Assembly (NCBI GenBank): GCA_003151235.1
Contig: PLWZ01000071.1
Span: 71,077 to 135,076 of the forward strand
Reading direction: 5' to 3'
Origin: Acidimicrobiaceae bacterium
Lineage (GTDB): Bacteria; Actinomycetota; Acidimicrobiia; Acidimicrobiales; RAAP-2
Length of the DNA: 64,000 nt
In this document: in pieces, positions 41,148 through 52,411 of the stretch
Layout of the letters: each line of letters begins with the position of its first letter
Numbering within the stretch: the stretch's first letter is position 1
Program-made: the position numbers and the translations under genes
Notes under the pieces: model-generated
What the model saw: the letters and a program-made list of their open reading frames with translations, nothing else
Told to the model about the DNA's origin: nothing
Database searches by the model: none

Positions 41148-43135
41148 GGCCGAACGACGTGCGAACCGGCGTCCGGGGTGGACGCCGGTGCCCGAATGCC
41201 GAAGACGCGCTGGGTCGCGCGCTGGAACGACCGGAGTGCGGGTCCGATCGGGCGCAACGGGGGGAACGCGGAGATGTCGAGTGCGGGGACGAAGACGCGT
41301 CCCGCACCGCTGAAGTACACGTAGACGGGGTCCGACAAGAGGCCAAGCGCCCGGATCGGGAGGGACGCATGAGCGCCCCGGAGCTGGTGGCCGAGATCCG
41401 GTCGGCGACCGTCGACCTCGACCGTTGCCGGGGCCAGGCCGAACCAGTGGTGGGCCAGGCGCACAATGGGGGCGCGACGGGGATCTCCGACCCCGAGATC
41501 ACCGAGTACCACCTCGTCGACGGACAGGGCGTCGGCGCCTGCGTACACGACCCGAACGTCGGCCGGGCGGTCGCAGCCCATGACGCCGAACGGTCCGTCG
41601 GCCACCGGCGCCCAGCCGTCGATGACCGAGAAGTCGGGCGGGGCCACGTCGAGCAGCATCATGGTCGCCGACCGGTAGTCGATGCTGCGCCCTGCATACA
41701 CGGTGTAGTCGATCCGCCCGTTGCCGCCTTCGAGCGTGTTCATGCTCAGATGTGCGAAGTCGGTGGGCGCCGTTCTGAGCTTGGGCATCACGATGCGCAG
41801 TTCGGCATCCAGCCACGACCCGCTGATGGCGCGCTGGACGAAGCCCCGGTCATAGGTGAACGGCCGCAGGTCCTGGCTGATGTCGACGATCCGGTACTCC
41901 GGCGAGTCGAACCCGAAATACGCGGCCACCTCGGCGACCGACCGGTGCGCGTAATGGTTGCCGTAGACGGTCGGTGCCTCGAGAACCGCCACGTCGCTCA
42001 CTCCCTTTTTGCGGAGGTACCGGGCCAGCAACTCCACCAACTCGGGGTCGTTCACGTTGGATCGGTCTCGACGGTCGTACCCGAGCATGAAGGAGGCCCG
42101 GATGGCCACCGACTCCACCCCGGCCGCCCGCTCACCGAGCCCGGCCCGATCGAGGCAGTCCACGAGCACGGACTCCTTGTCGGCCTTGTCGCGCCCGTCA
42201 CCGACCGCCACTCGCTGGCGCGACCCGAACGAGCGGGGTCGGAGATCCGCCGGCCCCTGCGGGTGCGTCGCGTCGGTTTGCGCGATGGCCGGGCGGAGGC
42301 CGGCCGGAACGAACCACACGCTGACGGCGGCCAGTTCGGCGACCAGGCGGTCGAGGGACCCCGGGTCGCTCAGTCGATCGTCCTCGGTGAGGGCGGCCGC
42401 GAGCAGCCGGAAGGCATCGATGTGCCGGGCCTCGTCCTCGCGGATGCGATCGATGGTCTGCCGCTGCACCGGGTCATCCGAGAGCTCCACCAGGCGTCGG
42501 TAGGCCAGTTCGGCGCTCGCCTCCAAGGCGACGTTGAGTTCGCAGTACCGGTGGAACGTCTGGTAACGGAGCTCATCGCGCAGAACAGGGGGAACCTGGC
42601 CGGTGAGGCCGGCCACGGCAACCAGGACCCCGGCGGCACCGGTTCGAAACGGTGTGGTGCGCGAATCGCTGAGGTTGGCCGTCGCCGACGTCCAACCGGA
42701 GAGCGCTCCTTGGAGCTGGCGCCCGTAGACGACCACCTTCGACATGAGGCCCGGGGCTCGGAGAAGCTCGCCTCGGAGATACTCGGCGTGCAGCTGCTCG
42801 TCCTTCCAGATCCAGATCAGGGTCTGGCGGAGCAGGTCTCGGGCGTCATGGCCGATGTCGAGTGCAGCGACCCGCCCCGCAACGGCCTCCTCCCGGTAGG
42901 CCACCGCCACGATCTGCTCGCGCTCGAGCGCCAGCAGTAAGAGCCGCTGGCGCTCCTTGTCGGGCCTGCCGACACATTCGGATCGCCACCGATCGAGCTG
43001 AACCGTCACGTCTTCTAGGAGCAGCCGCTCGAGCTCCTTGGCGTCGGGACGGGCATCGACGCCCGGCGAGGGTGGGGAGCTCCAGGCGCTCACCGCTTTG
43101 CCGCCCGTTGGATCGGCTTTCCCGCGATGGCACAT
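41144..43135 (-). CDS. ferritin-like/DUF362 fusion protein
   Basis: A 663-residue protein with an unusual domain order. The N-terminal half (about residues 30-300) has the ferritin-like diiron pattern: LLALEREQIVAVAYREE, TLIWIWKDEQLHAEYLRGEL (ExxH), ELNVALEASAELAYRRL and RIREDEARHIDAFRLLAAAL (ExxH). The C-terminal half (about 310-545) is DUF362-like: SVAIRASFMLGYDRRDRSNV, LRKKGVSDVAVLEAPTVYGN, LRIVMPKLRTAPTDFAHLSM and DWAPVADGPFG-like DGWAPVADGPFGVMGCD. No 4Fe-4S ferredoxin motif is present. GTG 43093 is an alternative start. Function unknown. Confidence 0.75.
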   Translation of the reverse strand: MCHRGKADPTGGKAVSAWSSPPSPGVDARPDAKELERLLLEDVTVQLDRWRSECVGRPDKERQRLLLLALEREQIVAVAYREEAVAGRVAALDIGHDARDLLRQTLIWIWKDEQLHAEYLRGELLRAPGLMSKVVVYGRQLQGALSGWTSATANLSDSRTTPFRTGAAGVLVAVAGLTGQVPPVLRDELRYQTFHRYCELNVALEASAELAYRRLVELSDDPVQRQTIDRIREDEARHIDAFRLLAAALTEDDRLSDPGSLDRLVAELAAVSVWFVPAGLRPAIAQTDATHPQGPADLRPRSFGSRQRVAVGDGRDKADKESVLVDCLDRAGLGERAAGVESVAIRASFMLGYDRRDRSNVNDPELVELLARYLRKKGVSDVAVLEAPTVYGNHYAHRSVAEVAAYFGFDSPEYRIVDISQDLRPFTYDRGFVQRAISGSWLDAELRIVMPKLRTAPTDFAHLSMNTLEGGNGRIDYTVYAGRSIDYRSATMMLLDVAPPDFSVIDGWAPVADGPFGVMGCDRPADVRVVYAGADALSVDEVVLGDLGVGDPRRAPIVRLAHHWFGLAPATVEVDGRRPDLGHQLRGAHASLPIRALGLLSDPVYVYFSGAGRVFVPALDISAFPPLRPIGPALRSFQRATQRVFGIRAPASTPDAGSHVVRP

Positions 43136-43260
43136 CGTTCCGGGCGATCCAAGTTCACGCCTAGATCATGGCTCGCGGGACGGGTGAGCTCACGGGAGAG
43201 ATCCGGGCTTTGGGCGGCGAGACGTTCGCCGCCGTCCGCCAAGGGTGCGCGTTCTCTCGG

Positions 43261-43333
43261 TCGGGGAGGGGGGACTCGAACCCCCGACCTCCTGCCCCCA
43301 AAGCAGGCGCGCTACCTACTGCGCCACTCCCCG
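43261..43333 (-). tRNA. tRNA-Pro (TGG)
   Basis: Cloverleaf on the minus strand: acceptor CGGGGAG/CTCCCCG, anticodon stem CCTGC/GCAGG with loop TTTGGGG giving anticodon TGG, T-arm GGGGGTTCGAGTCCCCC, discriminator A. No 3' CCA is encoded. It lies between the ferritin-like/DUF362 gene and the DUF5679 gene, with 125 to 195 bases of non-coding sequence on each side. Confidence 0.95.
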
Positions 43334-43526
43334 GAATGGCCCTCGGGGCCCCGCGCAGCGTACCCGGGAGCCGAACAAGCGATCCGGCGATGCACCGCTG
43401 TTGTTGCACCGGCGCGCGTTACCGGCCGAGCGATGTGAGAAACCGCCTACCCGAACGGGTGAGAACGTGCTCGCCCTGGCGAGCTTCCGGCGCCGGGGCG
43501 GTGAAGACCGGCGCCGGATCGCTCGT

Positions 43527-43685
43527 TCAGGCTGTTGCCTTCTTACCGAGGATTCGGTTCATCTTGGTACCGCAGGTTGGGCAGATGCCCTGCGCCGCGC
43601 GGCGCCCGTTGGCCAGGTCCACTTCGTGACCATCGAACGTGCGCTTCTCGCGGCACTTCACGCAATACCCCTCGTACTCGGCCAT
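43527..43685 (-). CDS. DUF5679 zinc-ribbon microprotein
   Basis: A 52-residue protein from the ATG at 43685. Two CxxC pairs form a zinc ribbon: EGYCVKCREKRTFDGHEVD and GICPTCGTKMNRILG. Its length and spacing match the small DUF5679 family, which is common in actinobacteria and has no known function. The frame stays open upstream to 44018, but that part overlaps the divergent gene and has no similarity. AGGAGGAGTCGC-like purines precede the ATG. Confidence 0.85.
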   Translation of the reverse strand: MAEYEGYCVKCREKRTFDGHEVDLANGRRAAQGICPTCGTKMNRILGKKATA

Positions 43686-43871
43686 GCGACTCCTCCTCGT
43701 CTTCCAGTCTCCTCGTGGCCCGGGTAACCCAGGCCTGAGACGCGATGAACCTAACCGTGCCTGGCCGCATGCGGGGGGACCCTGGTGAGTGGAATGACAT
43801 AAAAAACATTGGAAGGCCCCCAGTTGATCCCCGCAGGACGGCGAGAAACCGCAGGTCCTACCATCAACACC

Positions 43872-44693
43872 GTGCCTGAACGACCACCCGAACCGATCAT
43901 CGCCACGCTGGGGGAGACCTGGTCCGCGACGGCCCAGGCGTGCGAGGGCTTGCATCCCGATGCTTGGGACCTGCCCACCGACTGTCCCGGCTGGACCGTT
44001 CGTGACCAGCTCTCGCACTTGATCGGAACCGAGCTCGGCTTGCTCGGTCGTGCCGCACCGGCCGTGCCCGACCCGATGCCCGACTACGTGCGCAATTCGC
44101 TCGGTCAGCTGAACGAGGCATGGATCGAAGAGCGCCGTGGAGTGCCTGGCATCGAGGTGTTGGCCGAGTTCGTCGACGTGACGAACCGCCGCCTAGTTGA
44201 GCTCGCCGGGTTCCCGCCCGAACGGTGGGACGTGCTCGGTTGGAGCCCTGGAGGCGAAGCCCCATACCGGGAGTTCATGCAGATCCGGGAGTTCGACTGC
44301 TGGATCCACGGCCAGGACATTCGCCGGGCCGTGGACCGACCCGGCGAGCGGGGAGGCATCGGCGAGAAGATCGCGCTCGAGCGGGTGGCCATGGGGATGT
44401 CCTATGTCGTCGGCCGCAAGGTGGCGCCACCCGACGCAACCATTGTGGTGTTCGACCTCGGGGGGTCACCCACGCACACGGTGACGGTCCAAATGAACGG
44501 GAAACGCGCCGAGGGGCGCGAGGACGCGCCGACCAGCCCGACGGTCCGGATCGTTATGGCACCCGAGCACTTCATCAGGCTCGGGTGCGGCCGGGAGGAT
44601 CCGGAGGCTGCTCTCGGATCCGGTGAGCTGGCGTTCGATGGCGATCAAGCGCTCGGCATCTCGGTGGTGCAGGCGATGGACTTCATGATCTGA
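43872..44693 (+). CDS. mycothiol-dependent maleylpyruvate isomerase family protein
   Basis: About 273 residues from the GTG at 43872. The N-terminal DinB-like metal-binding domain shows DLPTDCPGWTVRDQLSHLIG with its first His ligand and FMQIREFDCWIHGQDIRRAV with the second. The C-terminal 80 residues (VAMGMSYVVGRKVAPPDATI, then RIVMAPEHFIRLGCGREDP) match the MDMPI C-terminal domain. This is the two-domain form of the family, longer than the single-domain member at 20209-20754. The substrate is unknown; the reaction would use mycothiol as cofactor if it is like its characterised relatives. Confidence 0.88.
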   Translation: MPERPPEPIIATLGETWSATAQACEGLHPDAWDLPTDCPGWTVRDQLSHLIGTELGLLGRAAPAVPDPMPDYVRNSLGQLNEAWIEERRGVPGIEVLAEFVDVTNRRLVELAGFPPERWDVLGWSPGGEAPYREFMQIREFDCWIHGQDIRRAVDRPGERGGIGEKIALERVAMGMSYVVGRKVAPPDATIVVFDLGGSPTHTVTVQMNGKRAEGREDAPTSPTVRIVMAPEHFIRLGCGREDPEAALGSGELAFDGDQALGISVVQAMDFMI

Positions 44694-44747
44694 GCGCTGG
44701 ATGGTCGCTGACCGCGAGGCGACCACCGGTAGAGTGTCAACTCCGCT

Positions 44748-46151
44748 ATGCGCGCCACCGCCGAAGCCGTCGAGGGTTCCAAGGTCCGGCTTTCCGTCGA
44801 AGTCGATGAGTCCGAGGTGGATCGCGCTTTGGAACAGACGGTGCGCAAGCTTTCGCGCGAGGTCCGGGTCCCGGGGTTCCGTCCTGGAAAGGTGCCGCGT
44901 CAGGTGCTCGAGGCACGGATGGGCGGGTCGGGGAGTCTGCGCACCGAGGCACTGCGCGAGGCACTGCCCGAGTTTTACGCCCGTGCGGTCGCAGAAACCG
45001 AGGTCGACCCGATCGCGCCGCCGGACATCGACATCACGGCGGGTGAAGAGAGCGGCGCGGTCGCGTTCGATGCGCTGGTCCAGGTGCGCCCCGTGGTCGC
45101 GATCCCGGGCTACGCGGGGCTCCAGGTCACCGTTCCCTCCCTCAAGGTGGATGACGCAGACGTCGACGCTCAGGTCGACCGGATGCGCGAGAGCGACGGG
45201 GAGCTCGTCGAGGTCACCCGCAAGGCCAAGGACAAGGACAACCTGACCATCAACCTCCACGCCAAGACGGCGAAGGGGGATGAGGTTGGCCCTGGCGACG
45301 ACTACCTCTACGAGATCGGGAGCGGAACGATCGTCCCCGAACTCGATGATCAGCTCCGGGGCGCAAAGGCCGGCGATGTGCTCGCATTCAACGCTCCGGT
45401 GCCCGGGCAGACCGACGAGGTGCTTGCGTTCTCCGTGCTCGTGAAAGAGGTCAAGGAGAAGCACCTGCCCGAACCGACCGACGAGTGGGTCGCCGAGAAC
45501 TCCGAGTTTTCGACGCTCGAGGAGTTGCGGGCCGACGTCACCGAGCGATTCCGTCAGGTGAAGCTCATGCAGGCACAGTTCGCATGGCGCGAGAACAGCA
45601 TCGGCGCTTTGGTCGAGCTCGTCGACGACGACGACGTGCCCGAGGTACTCATCGAAGAGGAGTTGCGCCACCGCGTGCACGATCTCGGTCACCGGCTGGA
45701 GCAGCAGGGCGTCACCATCGAGCAGTTTCTGGGAGCGACGGGGCGCGACGCCGAGTCGCTGATCGCCGAGTTGCGGATCGACGCTCTTCGAGGCGTGAAG
45801 GCCGACCTCGGCCTTCGGGCGCTCGCCGATGCAGAGGATCTGCAGGTCAACGACACAGAATTAGAGGAGCAGGTCGCCGCCAGTGCCGACCGGCTGAAGG
45901 TCGATCCGTCCGAGTTACGGTCCCAGCTCGACCGCAATGGGCGGATGGGCGAGGTACGCTCAGAGCAGAGGAAGGCCAAGGCGCTTACGTGGCTGCTTGA
46001 TCATGTGCAGCTCGTCGACGAGGAAGGCAATCCAGCCTCACGTGACGAGCTACGTGTGAACTCGAGCGACGAGAACCGGGGCGACGAACTGGAGGTTTCG
46101 GTGGATAGTCAGGAACGCGAGGCGGAAACGACCTCAGGAGAACCTTCCTGA
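44748..46151 (+). CDS. tig: trigger factor (ribosome-associated chaperone)
   Basis: A 467-residue trigger factor. The ribosome-binding tail motif is [19 protein letters not shown] near residue 42, the PPIase (FKBP-like) domain lies around residues 160-245 ([37 protein letters not shown]), and the C-terminal chaperone arms fill the rest. It binds nascent chains at the ribosome exit and has prolyl isomerase activity. A -10-like TAGAGT at 44730-44735 leaves a leader of only a few bases. The stop shares one base with the clpP start, so it heads the tig-clpP-clpX unit. Confidence 0.97.
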   Translation: MRATAEAVEGSKVRLSVEVDESEVDRALEQTVRKLSREVRVPGFRPGKVPRQVLEARMGGSGSLRTEALREALPEFYARAVAETEVDPIAPPDIDITAGEESGAVAFDALVQVRPVVAIPGYAGLQVTVPSLKVDDADVDAQVDRMRESDGELVEVTRKAKDKDNLTINLHAKTAKGDEVGPGDDYLYEIGSGTIVPELDDQLRGAKAGDVLAFNAPVPGQTDEVLAFSVLVKEVKEKHLPEPTDEWVAENSEFSTLEELRADVTERFRQVKLMQAQFAWRENSIGALVELVDDDDVPEVLIEEELRHRVHDLGHRLEQQGVTIEQFLGATGRDAESLIAELRIDALRGVKADLGLRALADAEDLQVNDTELEEQVAASADRLKVDPSELRSQLDRNGRMGEVRSEQRKAKALTWLLDHVQLVDEEGNPASRDELRVNSSDENRGDELEVSVDSQEREAETTSGEPS

Positions 46152-46807
46152 TGCCGATCACCCCAAGCGCAGAGGGCCACCAGCGCTACAGCAACTATCT
46201 GGTCCCGACGGTCGTCGAGTCGTCGAACCGGGGCGAGCGGGCCTACGACCTGTACTCCCGCCTCTTGAAGGAACGCATCGTGTTCCTCGGCACACCGATC
46301 GACGACACCGTGGCCAACCTGGTCTGTGCTCAGCTCCTGTTCTTGGAGTCCGAGGAGCCGGAAAAGGACATCCACCTCTACATCAACTCTCCCGGTGGCG
46401 ACATCACCGCCCTGTTCGCCATCTACGACACGATGAAGTTCTTGAAGCCCGACGTGTCGACGTTCTGCTTCGGCCAGGCCGCCTCGGCGGCGGCCGTGCT
46501 GCTCGCCGCAGGGGCCAAGGGCAAGCGGTTCGCCCTTCCGCACGCGCGGATCCTGCTGCACCAGCCCTGGGGTGGCGCAGAGGGTCAGGCCAGCGACATC
46601 GAACTGCAGGCCCGCGAGATCCTCCGCATGCGCGACCTGCTGACCGGGATGCTCGCATCCGATACCGGTCAGGCCCACGACAAGGTGGCCAAGGACACGG
46701 ATCGTGACTTCGTGATGACCGCCGACGAGGCAGTCCTCTACGGAGTCATCGACGAGGTAATCAGCTCGAGAGAAGCCGCACCGCTCGAAGCGGTCGGCGC
46801 CGCGTAG
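46151..46807 (+). CDS. clpP: ATP-dependent Clp protease proteolytic subunit
   Basis: A 218-residue ClpP. The catalytic serine is in [20 protein letters not shown], the His in [18 protein letters not shown] and the Asp in the [20 protein letters not shown] region. The start follows the N-terminal processed type ([25 protein letters not shown]). It forms the proteolytic tetradecamer with ClpX as unfoldase. Only one clpP is present here, while many actinobacteria have clpP1 and clpP2 side by side, so a second subunit must lie elsewhere or be absent. Confidence 0.97.
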   Translation: MPITPSAEGHQRYSNYLVPTVVESSNRGERAYDLYSRLLKERIVFLGTPIDDTVANLVCAQLLFLESEEPEKDIHLYINSPGGDITALFAIYDTMKFLKPDVSTFCFGQAASAAAVLLAAGAKGKRFALPHARILLHQPWGGAEGQASDIELQAREILRMRDLLTGMLASDTGQAHDKVAKDTDRDFVMTADEAVLYGVIDEVISSREAAPLEAVGAA

Positions 46808-46853
46808 AACCGAACAGGCCGGAACAGGGACCGGGACCTAGAGGGGAGCAGGC

Positions 46854-48128
<1,275 letters not shown>

Positions 48129-48151
48129 GCTCCGCCCCTGACGGGTGGATA

Positions 48152-49486
48152 GTGACGCAGATTCCCTTCTCCTCTTTGACCGAAGCCGCCACCTGGTTGG
48201 ACGGTCACATCGACTACGAGTCCAAGATGCCGAGCCGTCGGGCGCTGCCGACGCTCGACCGCATGCGCGAGCTGGTGCACCTGATGGGCAACCCGGAGCG
48301 CACGTACCCGTCGCTGCATCTGACCGGGACCAACGGCAAGGGTTCGACGGCCGCCATGATCACCTCGCTGATCGGCGCCATGGGCCTCTCCGTCGGCACC
48401 TATTCCAGCCCCAACCTCAACAGGATCAACGAGCGCATCGCCCGCAACGGGGTGCCGATCGACGACGAGTCGTTTGCGATGGTCCTCTCCACGTTGGCGG
48501 CGCTCGAGCCGCTCATGAGCGACCGCCCGACCCGGTTCGAACTGCTGACCGCGGCCGCCCTGGCCTGGTTCGCCGATGAGGCCGTCGACGCGGGCGTGAT
48601 CGAGGTGGGCGTCGGCGGCACCTGGGACGCCACCAACGTCGTCGACGGCACGGTGAGCGTCGTCACCAACATCAGCTATGACCACACAGAGATCCTCGGG
48701 CCGACGCTCGAGGGCATCGCGGAGGACAAGGCCGGAATCGTGAAGAGCGGCGGCATCGCCGTCATCGGCGAATCCGACCCGGGCTTGGCTTCGATCATCG
48801 AGACCAAGGCGAGAGAGGCCGGAGCCGAGCAGGTCTGGCTCGCCGGGCGCGACTTCGCGTGCCGGGTCAACCGGTTGGCCGTGGGCGGCCGGCTCGTCGA
48901 TCTCGTCACCCCCGGCGCCTCCTACGGGGAGGTGCTGGTCACCCTCAACGGGCCCCACCAAGGGGTCAACGCCGCCTGCGCCCTGGCCGCCTCCGAGGCC
49001 TTTTTCGGGCGGCCACTCGACGAGGAGGTCGTCGAGGAGGCGTTCGGCTCGGTCAAGGTGCCGGGTCGCCTGGAAATCGTCGGGCGCCAACCGTTGACGC
49101 TCATCGACGGCGCCCACAACGTCGCCGGCATGGAGTCGCTGGCGGCGGCGCTCATCGAGGGCTTCGCCGTCGACGGGCCGACCGTCGGTGTCATCGGCAT
49201 GCTGCGGGGTCGGGACCCCTCCGCGATGCTCTCGGCGATCATGCCGGTCGGGATCCGCACCCTGTTCGCATGCGCTCCCGACTCGCCGCGCGCCGTTGCG
49301 CCCGAGGTGATCGCCGAGGCCGGTCGTGCGCTCGGCCTCGACGTGGAGGTCGCGAGCAGCGTCGGTGAGGCCATCCGGGCGGCCCGACCCCAGGTCCCAG
49401 ACGACGGCATGTTGTTCGTCGCCGGGTCCCTCTACGTCGTGGCCGACGCCCGCACCCTGCTGCTCGACGCGGCCCGGCGGAGCTGA
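48152..49486 (+). CDS. folC: bifunctional dihydrofolate synthase/folylpolyglutamate synthase
   Basis: About 444 residues from the GTG at 48152. The Mur-ligase type ATP loop is LHLTGTNGKGSTAAMITSLI, followed by the SYSSPNL-like TYSSPNLNRINERIARNG and the Omega-loop region GVGGTWDATNVVDGTVSVVT. A glutamate ligase C-terminal domain follows (PGRLEIVGRQPLTLIDGAHN). It adds glutamate to dihydropteroate and to folates. The ORF upstream of 48152 overlaps the clpX end in a different frame and is left out. In Streptomyces the same block carries valS between clpX and folC; valS is missing here. Confidence 0.95.
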   Translation: MTQIPFSSLTEAATWLDGHIDYESKMPSRRALPTLDRMRELVHLMGNPERTYPSLHLTGTNGKGSTAAMITSLIGAMGLSVGTYSSPNLNRINERIARNGVPIDDESFAMVLSTLAALEPLMSDRPTRFELLTAAALAWFADEAVDAGVIEVGVGGTWDATNVVDGTVSVVTNISYDHTEILGPTLEGIAEDKAGIVKSGGIAVIGESDPGLASIIETKAREAGAEQVWLAGRDFACRVNRLAVGGRLVDLVTPGASYGEVLVTLNGPHQGVNAACALAASEAFFGRPLDEEVVEEAFGSVKVPGRLEIVGRQPLTLIDGAHNVAGMESLAAALIEGFAVDGPTVGVIGMLRGRDPSAMLSAIMPVGIRTLFACAPDSPRAVAPEVIAEAGRALGLDVEVASSVGEAIRAARPQVPDDGMLFVAGSLYVVADARTLLLDAARRS

Positions 49487-49518
49487 CCGGCGGCCGCTGG
49501 GGGGCCGAGGCCTACTGG

Positions 49519-49524
49519 TAGGGT
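49519..49524 (+). promoter_or_regulatory. -10-like hexamer before ndk
   Basis: TAGGGT at 49519-49524 ends nine bases before the ndk GTG. The same hexamer type and the same nine-base spacing occur before the TIGR03960 and rplU genes, which suggests a promoter with a very short leader. Confidence 0.5.
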
Positions 49525-49533
49525 GCTCGACTC

Positions 49534-49944
49534 GTGGAACGGACGCTCGTCATCATCAAGCCGGACGCTGTCGAGCGTGGCCTCATCGGAGAGATCGTCG
49601 GGCGTCTCGAGGCCAAGGGCCTGCGGATGCTGGCCGCCGAGCTCCGCCTGATGCCGCTCGAGATCGCGGAGCAGCATTACGAGGAGCACAAGGGCAAGCC
49701 CTTCTTCGGCGAGCTGATCGAGTTCATCACCCGCTCACCGTCGCTCGTCGCGGTGATCGAGGGCCCCGAAGACACCTACGCGGTGGTCCGCGCGCTCATG
49801 GGTGCGACGGATCCGAAGAAGGCGGCACCGGGCACCATCCGGGGTGACCTCGGAACCGAGATGCCGGACAACCTCATGCACGGGTCGGACTCGCTGCGGT
49901 CGGCCGCCCGCGAGATCGCGCTGTTCTTCCCCGATCTCCCCTAA
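49534..49944 (+). CDS. ndk: nucleoside diphosphate kinase
   Basis: A 136-residue Ndk. The phosphohistidine loop is [20 protein letters not shown], and other signatures are [20 protein letters not shown] at the start and [18 protein letters not shown] before the active His. It equilibrates nucleoside triphosphates. Length and motifs are canonical. A -10-like TAGGGT lies just upstream. Confidence 0.97.
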   Translation: MERTLVIIKPDAVERGLIGEIVGRLEAKGLRMLAAELRLMPLEIAEQHYEEHKGKPFFGELIEFITRSPSLVAVIEGPEDTYAVVRALMGATDPKKAAPGTIRGDLGTEMPDNLMHGSDSLRSAAREIALFFPDLP

Positions 49945-49971
49945 CGAGCCCCCACGCGAGGCGAGGGGTCG

Positions 49972-51084
49972 CTAGCCCCAGACCTCTTCGGCCGTCTCCA
50001 CGACCAGGGCCAGCTTCGCCGACTGGTCGTCGTAACTGAGCGCGTTGCCCTCGACGGTGGACGAGAACCCGCATTGCGGTGACAGGCAGAGCTGGTCGAG
50101 GGGCACGTAACGCGTCGCCTCGTCGATCCGGCGCTTCAGATCGTCCTTCTTCTCGAGCTGGCCCCGCTTGGTCGTGACCAGTCCGAGGACGACGCGCTTG
50201 GACTTCGGCACGAACCGCAGCGGCTCGAAGCCCCCCGAGCGCGAGTCGTCGAATTCCAAGAAGAAGCCGTCGACGTCGAGGCCGCCGAACAGCGCCTCGG
50301 CGACGAAGTCGTACCCGCCCTCGGCCGCCCACGACGATCGGAAGTTGCCGCGGCACATGTGGGTCGTGATCGCCATCGACTCCGGTTTGCCGGCGATCGC
50401 GGCGTTGATCGTCTTGATGTAGGTCTCGTGCTGGTGGTCGGGGTCACCGCCCTGCCCCGCGATGTAGGCGCGCTGCTCGGGATCGTTCAGGTAGGCGAGG
50501 CTCGTGTCGTCGAGCTGCAGGTAGGTGCAGCCGAGGTCGCCGAGCGCGGCGATCTCGTCGCGGTAGGCGGCGGCGAGGTCGGTCCAGAACGGCTCGAGGT
50601 CCGGGTAGACCTCGGGGTCGATCGACGCCCGGCCGCCGCGGTAGTGGACCATGCTCGGCGACGGGATGGTCAGCTTCGGCGTGGCCGTCGTCACCATCGA
50701 CGCGAGGGAGGTGAACGCGTCAGCGAAGATCGGCTGATCGAGGTGGACCGGGCCGTCCACGGCGAGCCCGGAGGGGGTGAACGAGAGCGTCTCGTTCTCA
50801 TTCCGGAAGGCGACCGCGAGCCGCCCCTCGGTCTTCGCGATCCCGCCGAGTTGGTAGATGAAGTCCATGTGCCAGGAGGTCCGCCGGAACTCGCCGTCGG
50901 TGGCTGAAGCGAGGCCGAGCGACTCCTGCGTGGACACCGCGGCCCGGATCGCCTCGTCTTCGGCCCGACCCAGATCCCCGGCCGAGATTTCCCCACCCGA
51001 GAACCGTTCGCGGGCCGCGAGGAGCTCGGGCGGTCGGAGCAGGCTTCCCACGTGATCGGCTCGGAACGGCGGCCGTGCTGACAC
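49972..51084 (-). CDS. MetE-like cobalamin-independent methionine synthase family protein
   Basis: A 370-residue protein equivalent to the C-terminal catalytic half of MetE. The zinc-site cysteines and His appear in AITTHMCRGNFRSSWAAEGG (HxC) and LCLSPQCGFSSTVEG. The start is the GTG at 51084. Proteins of this short YxjG/YxjH type use a methyl donor other than, or as well as, methyltetrahydropteroyl-glutamate; the B. subtilis forms are SAM-responsive. It is divergent from mreB, with a 274-base gap in which no riboswitch or other structured element was recognised. Confidence 0.85.
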   Translation of the reverse strand: MSARPPFRADHVGSLLRPPELLAARERFSGGEISAGDLGRAEDEAIRAAVSTQESLGLASATDGEFRRTSWHMDFIYQLGGIAKTEGRLAVAFRNENETLSFTPSGLAVDGPVHLDQPIFADAFTSLASMVTTATPKLTIPSPSMVHYRGGRASIDPEVYPDLEPFWTDLAAAYRDEIAALGDLGCTYLQLDDTSLAYLNDPEQRAYIAGQGGDPDHQHETYIKTINAAIAGKPESMAITTHMCRGNFRSSWAAEGGYDFVAEALFGGLDVDGFFLEFDDSRSGGFEPLRFVPKSKRVVLGLVTTKRGQLEKKDDLKRRIDEATRYVPLDQLCLSPQCGFSSTVEGNALSYDDQSAKLALVVETAEEVWG

Positions 51085-51358
51085 TTCGGTTCCCCCAGTC
51101 GGGCCCGGTGGGTCCCGGGCGAGATTATCTGGCGGCCCCCGAAACGACCGAGGAACCGAACTCGGGTCGGGTGGGTGACCACACCAGGCACCAGAGAACG
51201 AGTTACACTGATGTGGTTACCAGTTGTGTGTCTATTCGCTTGTCGGGGGAGCTCTGGCGCCCTTGTGCGCCTCCGCACAGTTCCCGTAGCCTTGGTCGGA
51301 TCACTTGACGGCTCTAGCGGTTTCAAGCCGATACCCGCCCGAGAGGGAACGAGATTCT

Positions 51359-52390
51359 ATGTCCGACAACCGCCTTTTCCTGCTTGGACGCGACATGGCG
51401 GTCGACCTTGGTACCGCCAACACGCTGGTCTACGTCCGCGGGCGGGGCATCATCTTGAACGAGCCATCGGTGGTGGCCGTCGACGTGAAGGACGGGCGGG
51501 CCCTGGCCGTCGGTGCCGAGGCCAAGCGGATGATCGGCCGCACGCCGAGCAACATCCAGGCCATCCGTCCCCTGAAGGACGGGGTCATCGCGGACTTCGA
51601 GATCTGCGAGAAGATGCTCCGCTACTTCATCCACAAGGTCCACCAGCGCCGGTTCGCGAAGCCGCGCATGGTGATCTGCGTCCCCTCCGGCATCACCGGG
51701 GTGGAGCAGCGGGCCGTGATGGAGGCGGCCGAGTACGCCGGCGCCCGCAAGGCCTACATCATCGAGGAGCCCATGGCCGCCGCCATCGGCGCCGGCCTTC
51801 CCGTCCACGAGCCGACCGGGAACATGGTGGTCGACATCGGTGGCGGCACGACCGAGGTCGCCGTCATCTCCCTCGGGGGCATCGTGGCGAGCCAGTCGAT
51901 CCGCATCGGCGGCGACGAGCTCGACGAGGCGATCGTGGCCTTCGTGAAGAAGGAGTTCAGCCTCGCCTTGGGCGAGCGCACCGCCGAGGAGCTCAAGATG
52001 GCGCTCGGCTCCGCGTACCCGCTCGAAGAGGAGTTGCACGCCGAGATTCGCGGCCGCGACCTGTTGAGCGGGCTCCCGAAGACGGTGATCATCTCGACCG
52101 AAGAGATCCGCCGGGCCATCGAAGAGCCGGTGACCGCGATCATCGACGCCGTGAAGGCGACGTTGGACCGGACACCACCCGAGCTCGCCGCCGACCTGAT
52201 GGAACAGGGTGTCGTGCTGACGGGTGGCGGATCATTGCTGCATGGGCTCGACGCCCGTCTCCAGCACGAGACCGGCATGCCCATCACCGTCGCCCGTGAC
52301 CCGCTCACCTGCGTGGCCATCGGCAGTGGTCAGTGCCTTGAGGAGTTCGAGGCCTTGAAGCAGGTCTTGATCACCTCGTCCTCTCGCTGA
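51359..52390 (+). CDS. mreB: rod shape-determining protein MreB
   Basis: A 343-residue bacterial actin. Signatures of the actin ATPase fold are [20 protein letters not shown] near the start, [20 protein letters not shown] (phosphate 2) near residue 160 and [20 protein letters not shown] (adenosine) near 283. It guides elongation of the side wall with the downstream gene products. The ATG at 51359 is preceded by GAGAGGG. The presence of mreBCD fits a rod-shaped cell or one that uses this set for spore or branch growth. Confidence 0.97.
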   Translation: MSDNRLFLLGRDMAVDLGTANTLVYVRGRGIILNEPSVVAVDVKDGRALAVGAEAKRMIGRTPSNIQAIRPLKDGVIADFEICEKMLRYFIHKVHQRRFAKPRMVICVPSGITGVEQRAVMEAAEYAGARKAYIIEEPMAAAIGAGLPVHEPTGNMVVDIGGGTTEVAVISLGGIVASQSIRIGGDELDEAIVAFVKKEFSLALGERTAEELKMALGSAYPLEEELHAEIRGRDLLSGLPKTVIISTEEIRRAIEEPVTAIIDAVKATLDRTPPELAADLMEQGVVLTGGGSLLHGLDARLQHETGMPITVARDPLTCVAIGSGQCLEEFEALKQVLITSSSR

Positions 52391-52411
52391 TCGGGCGGTT
52401 GTCTAGAACGC

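Noticed and set aside
51085..51358. SAM or cobalamin riboswitch in the leader of the MetE-like gene
   Set aside because: The divergent mreB/MetE-like gap has none of the conserved sequence blocks of those riboswitches on either strand that I could recognise.
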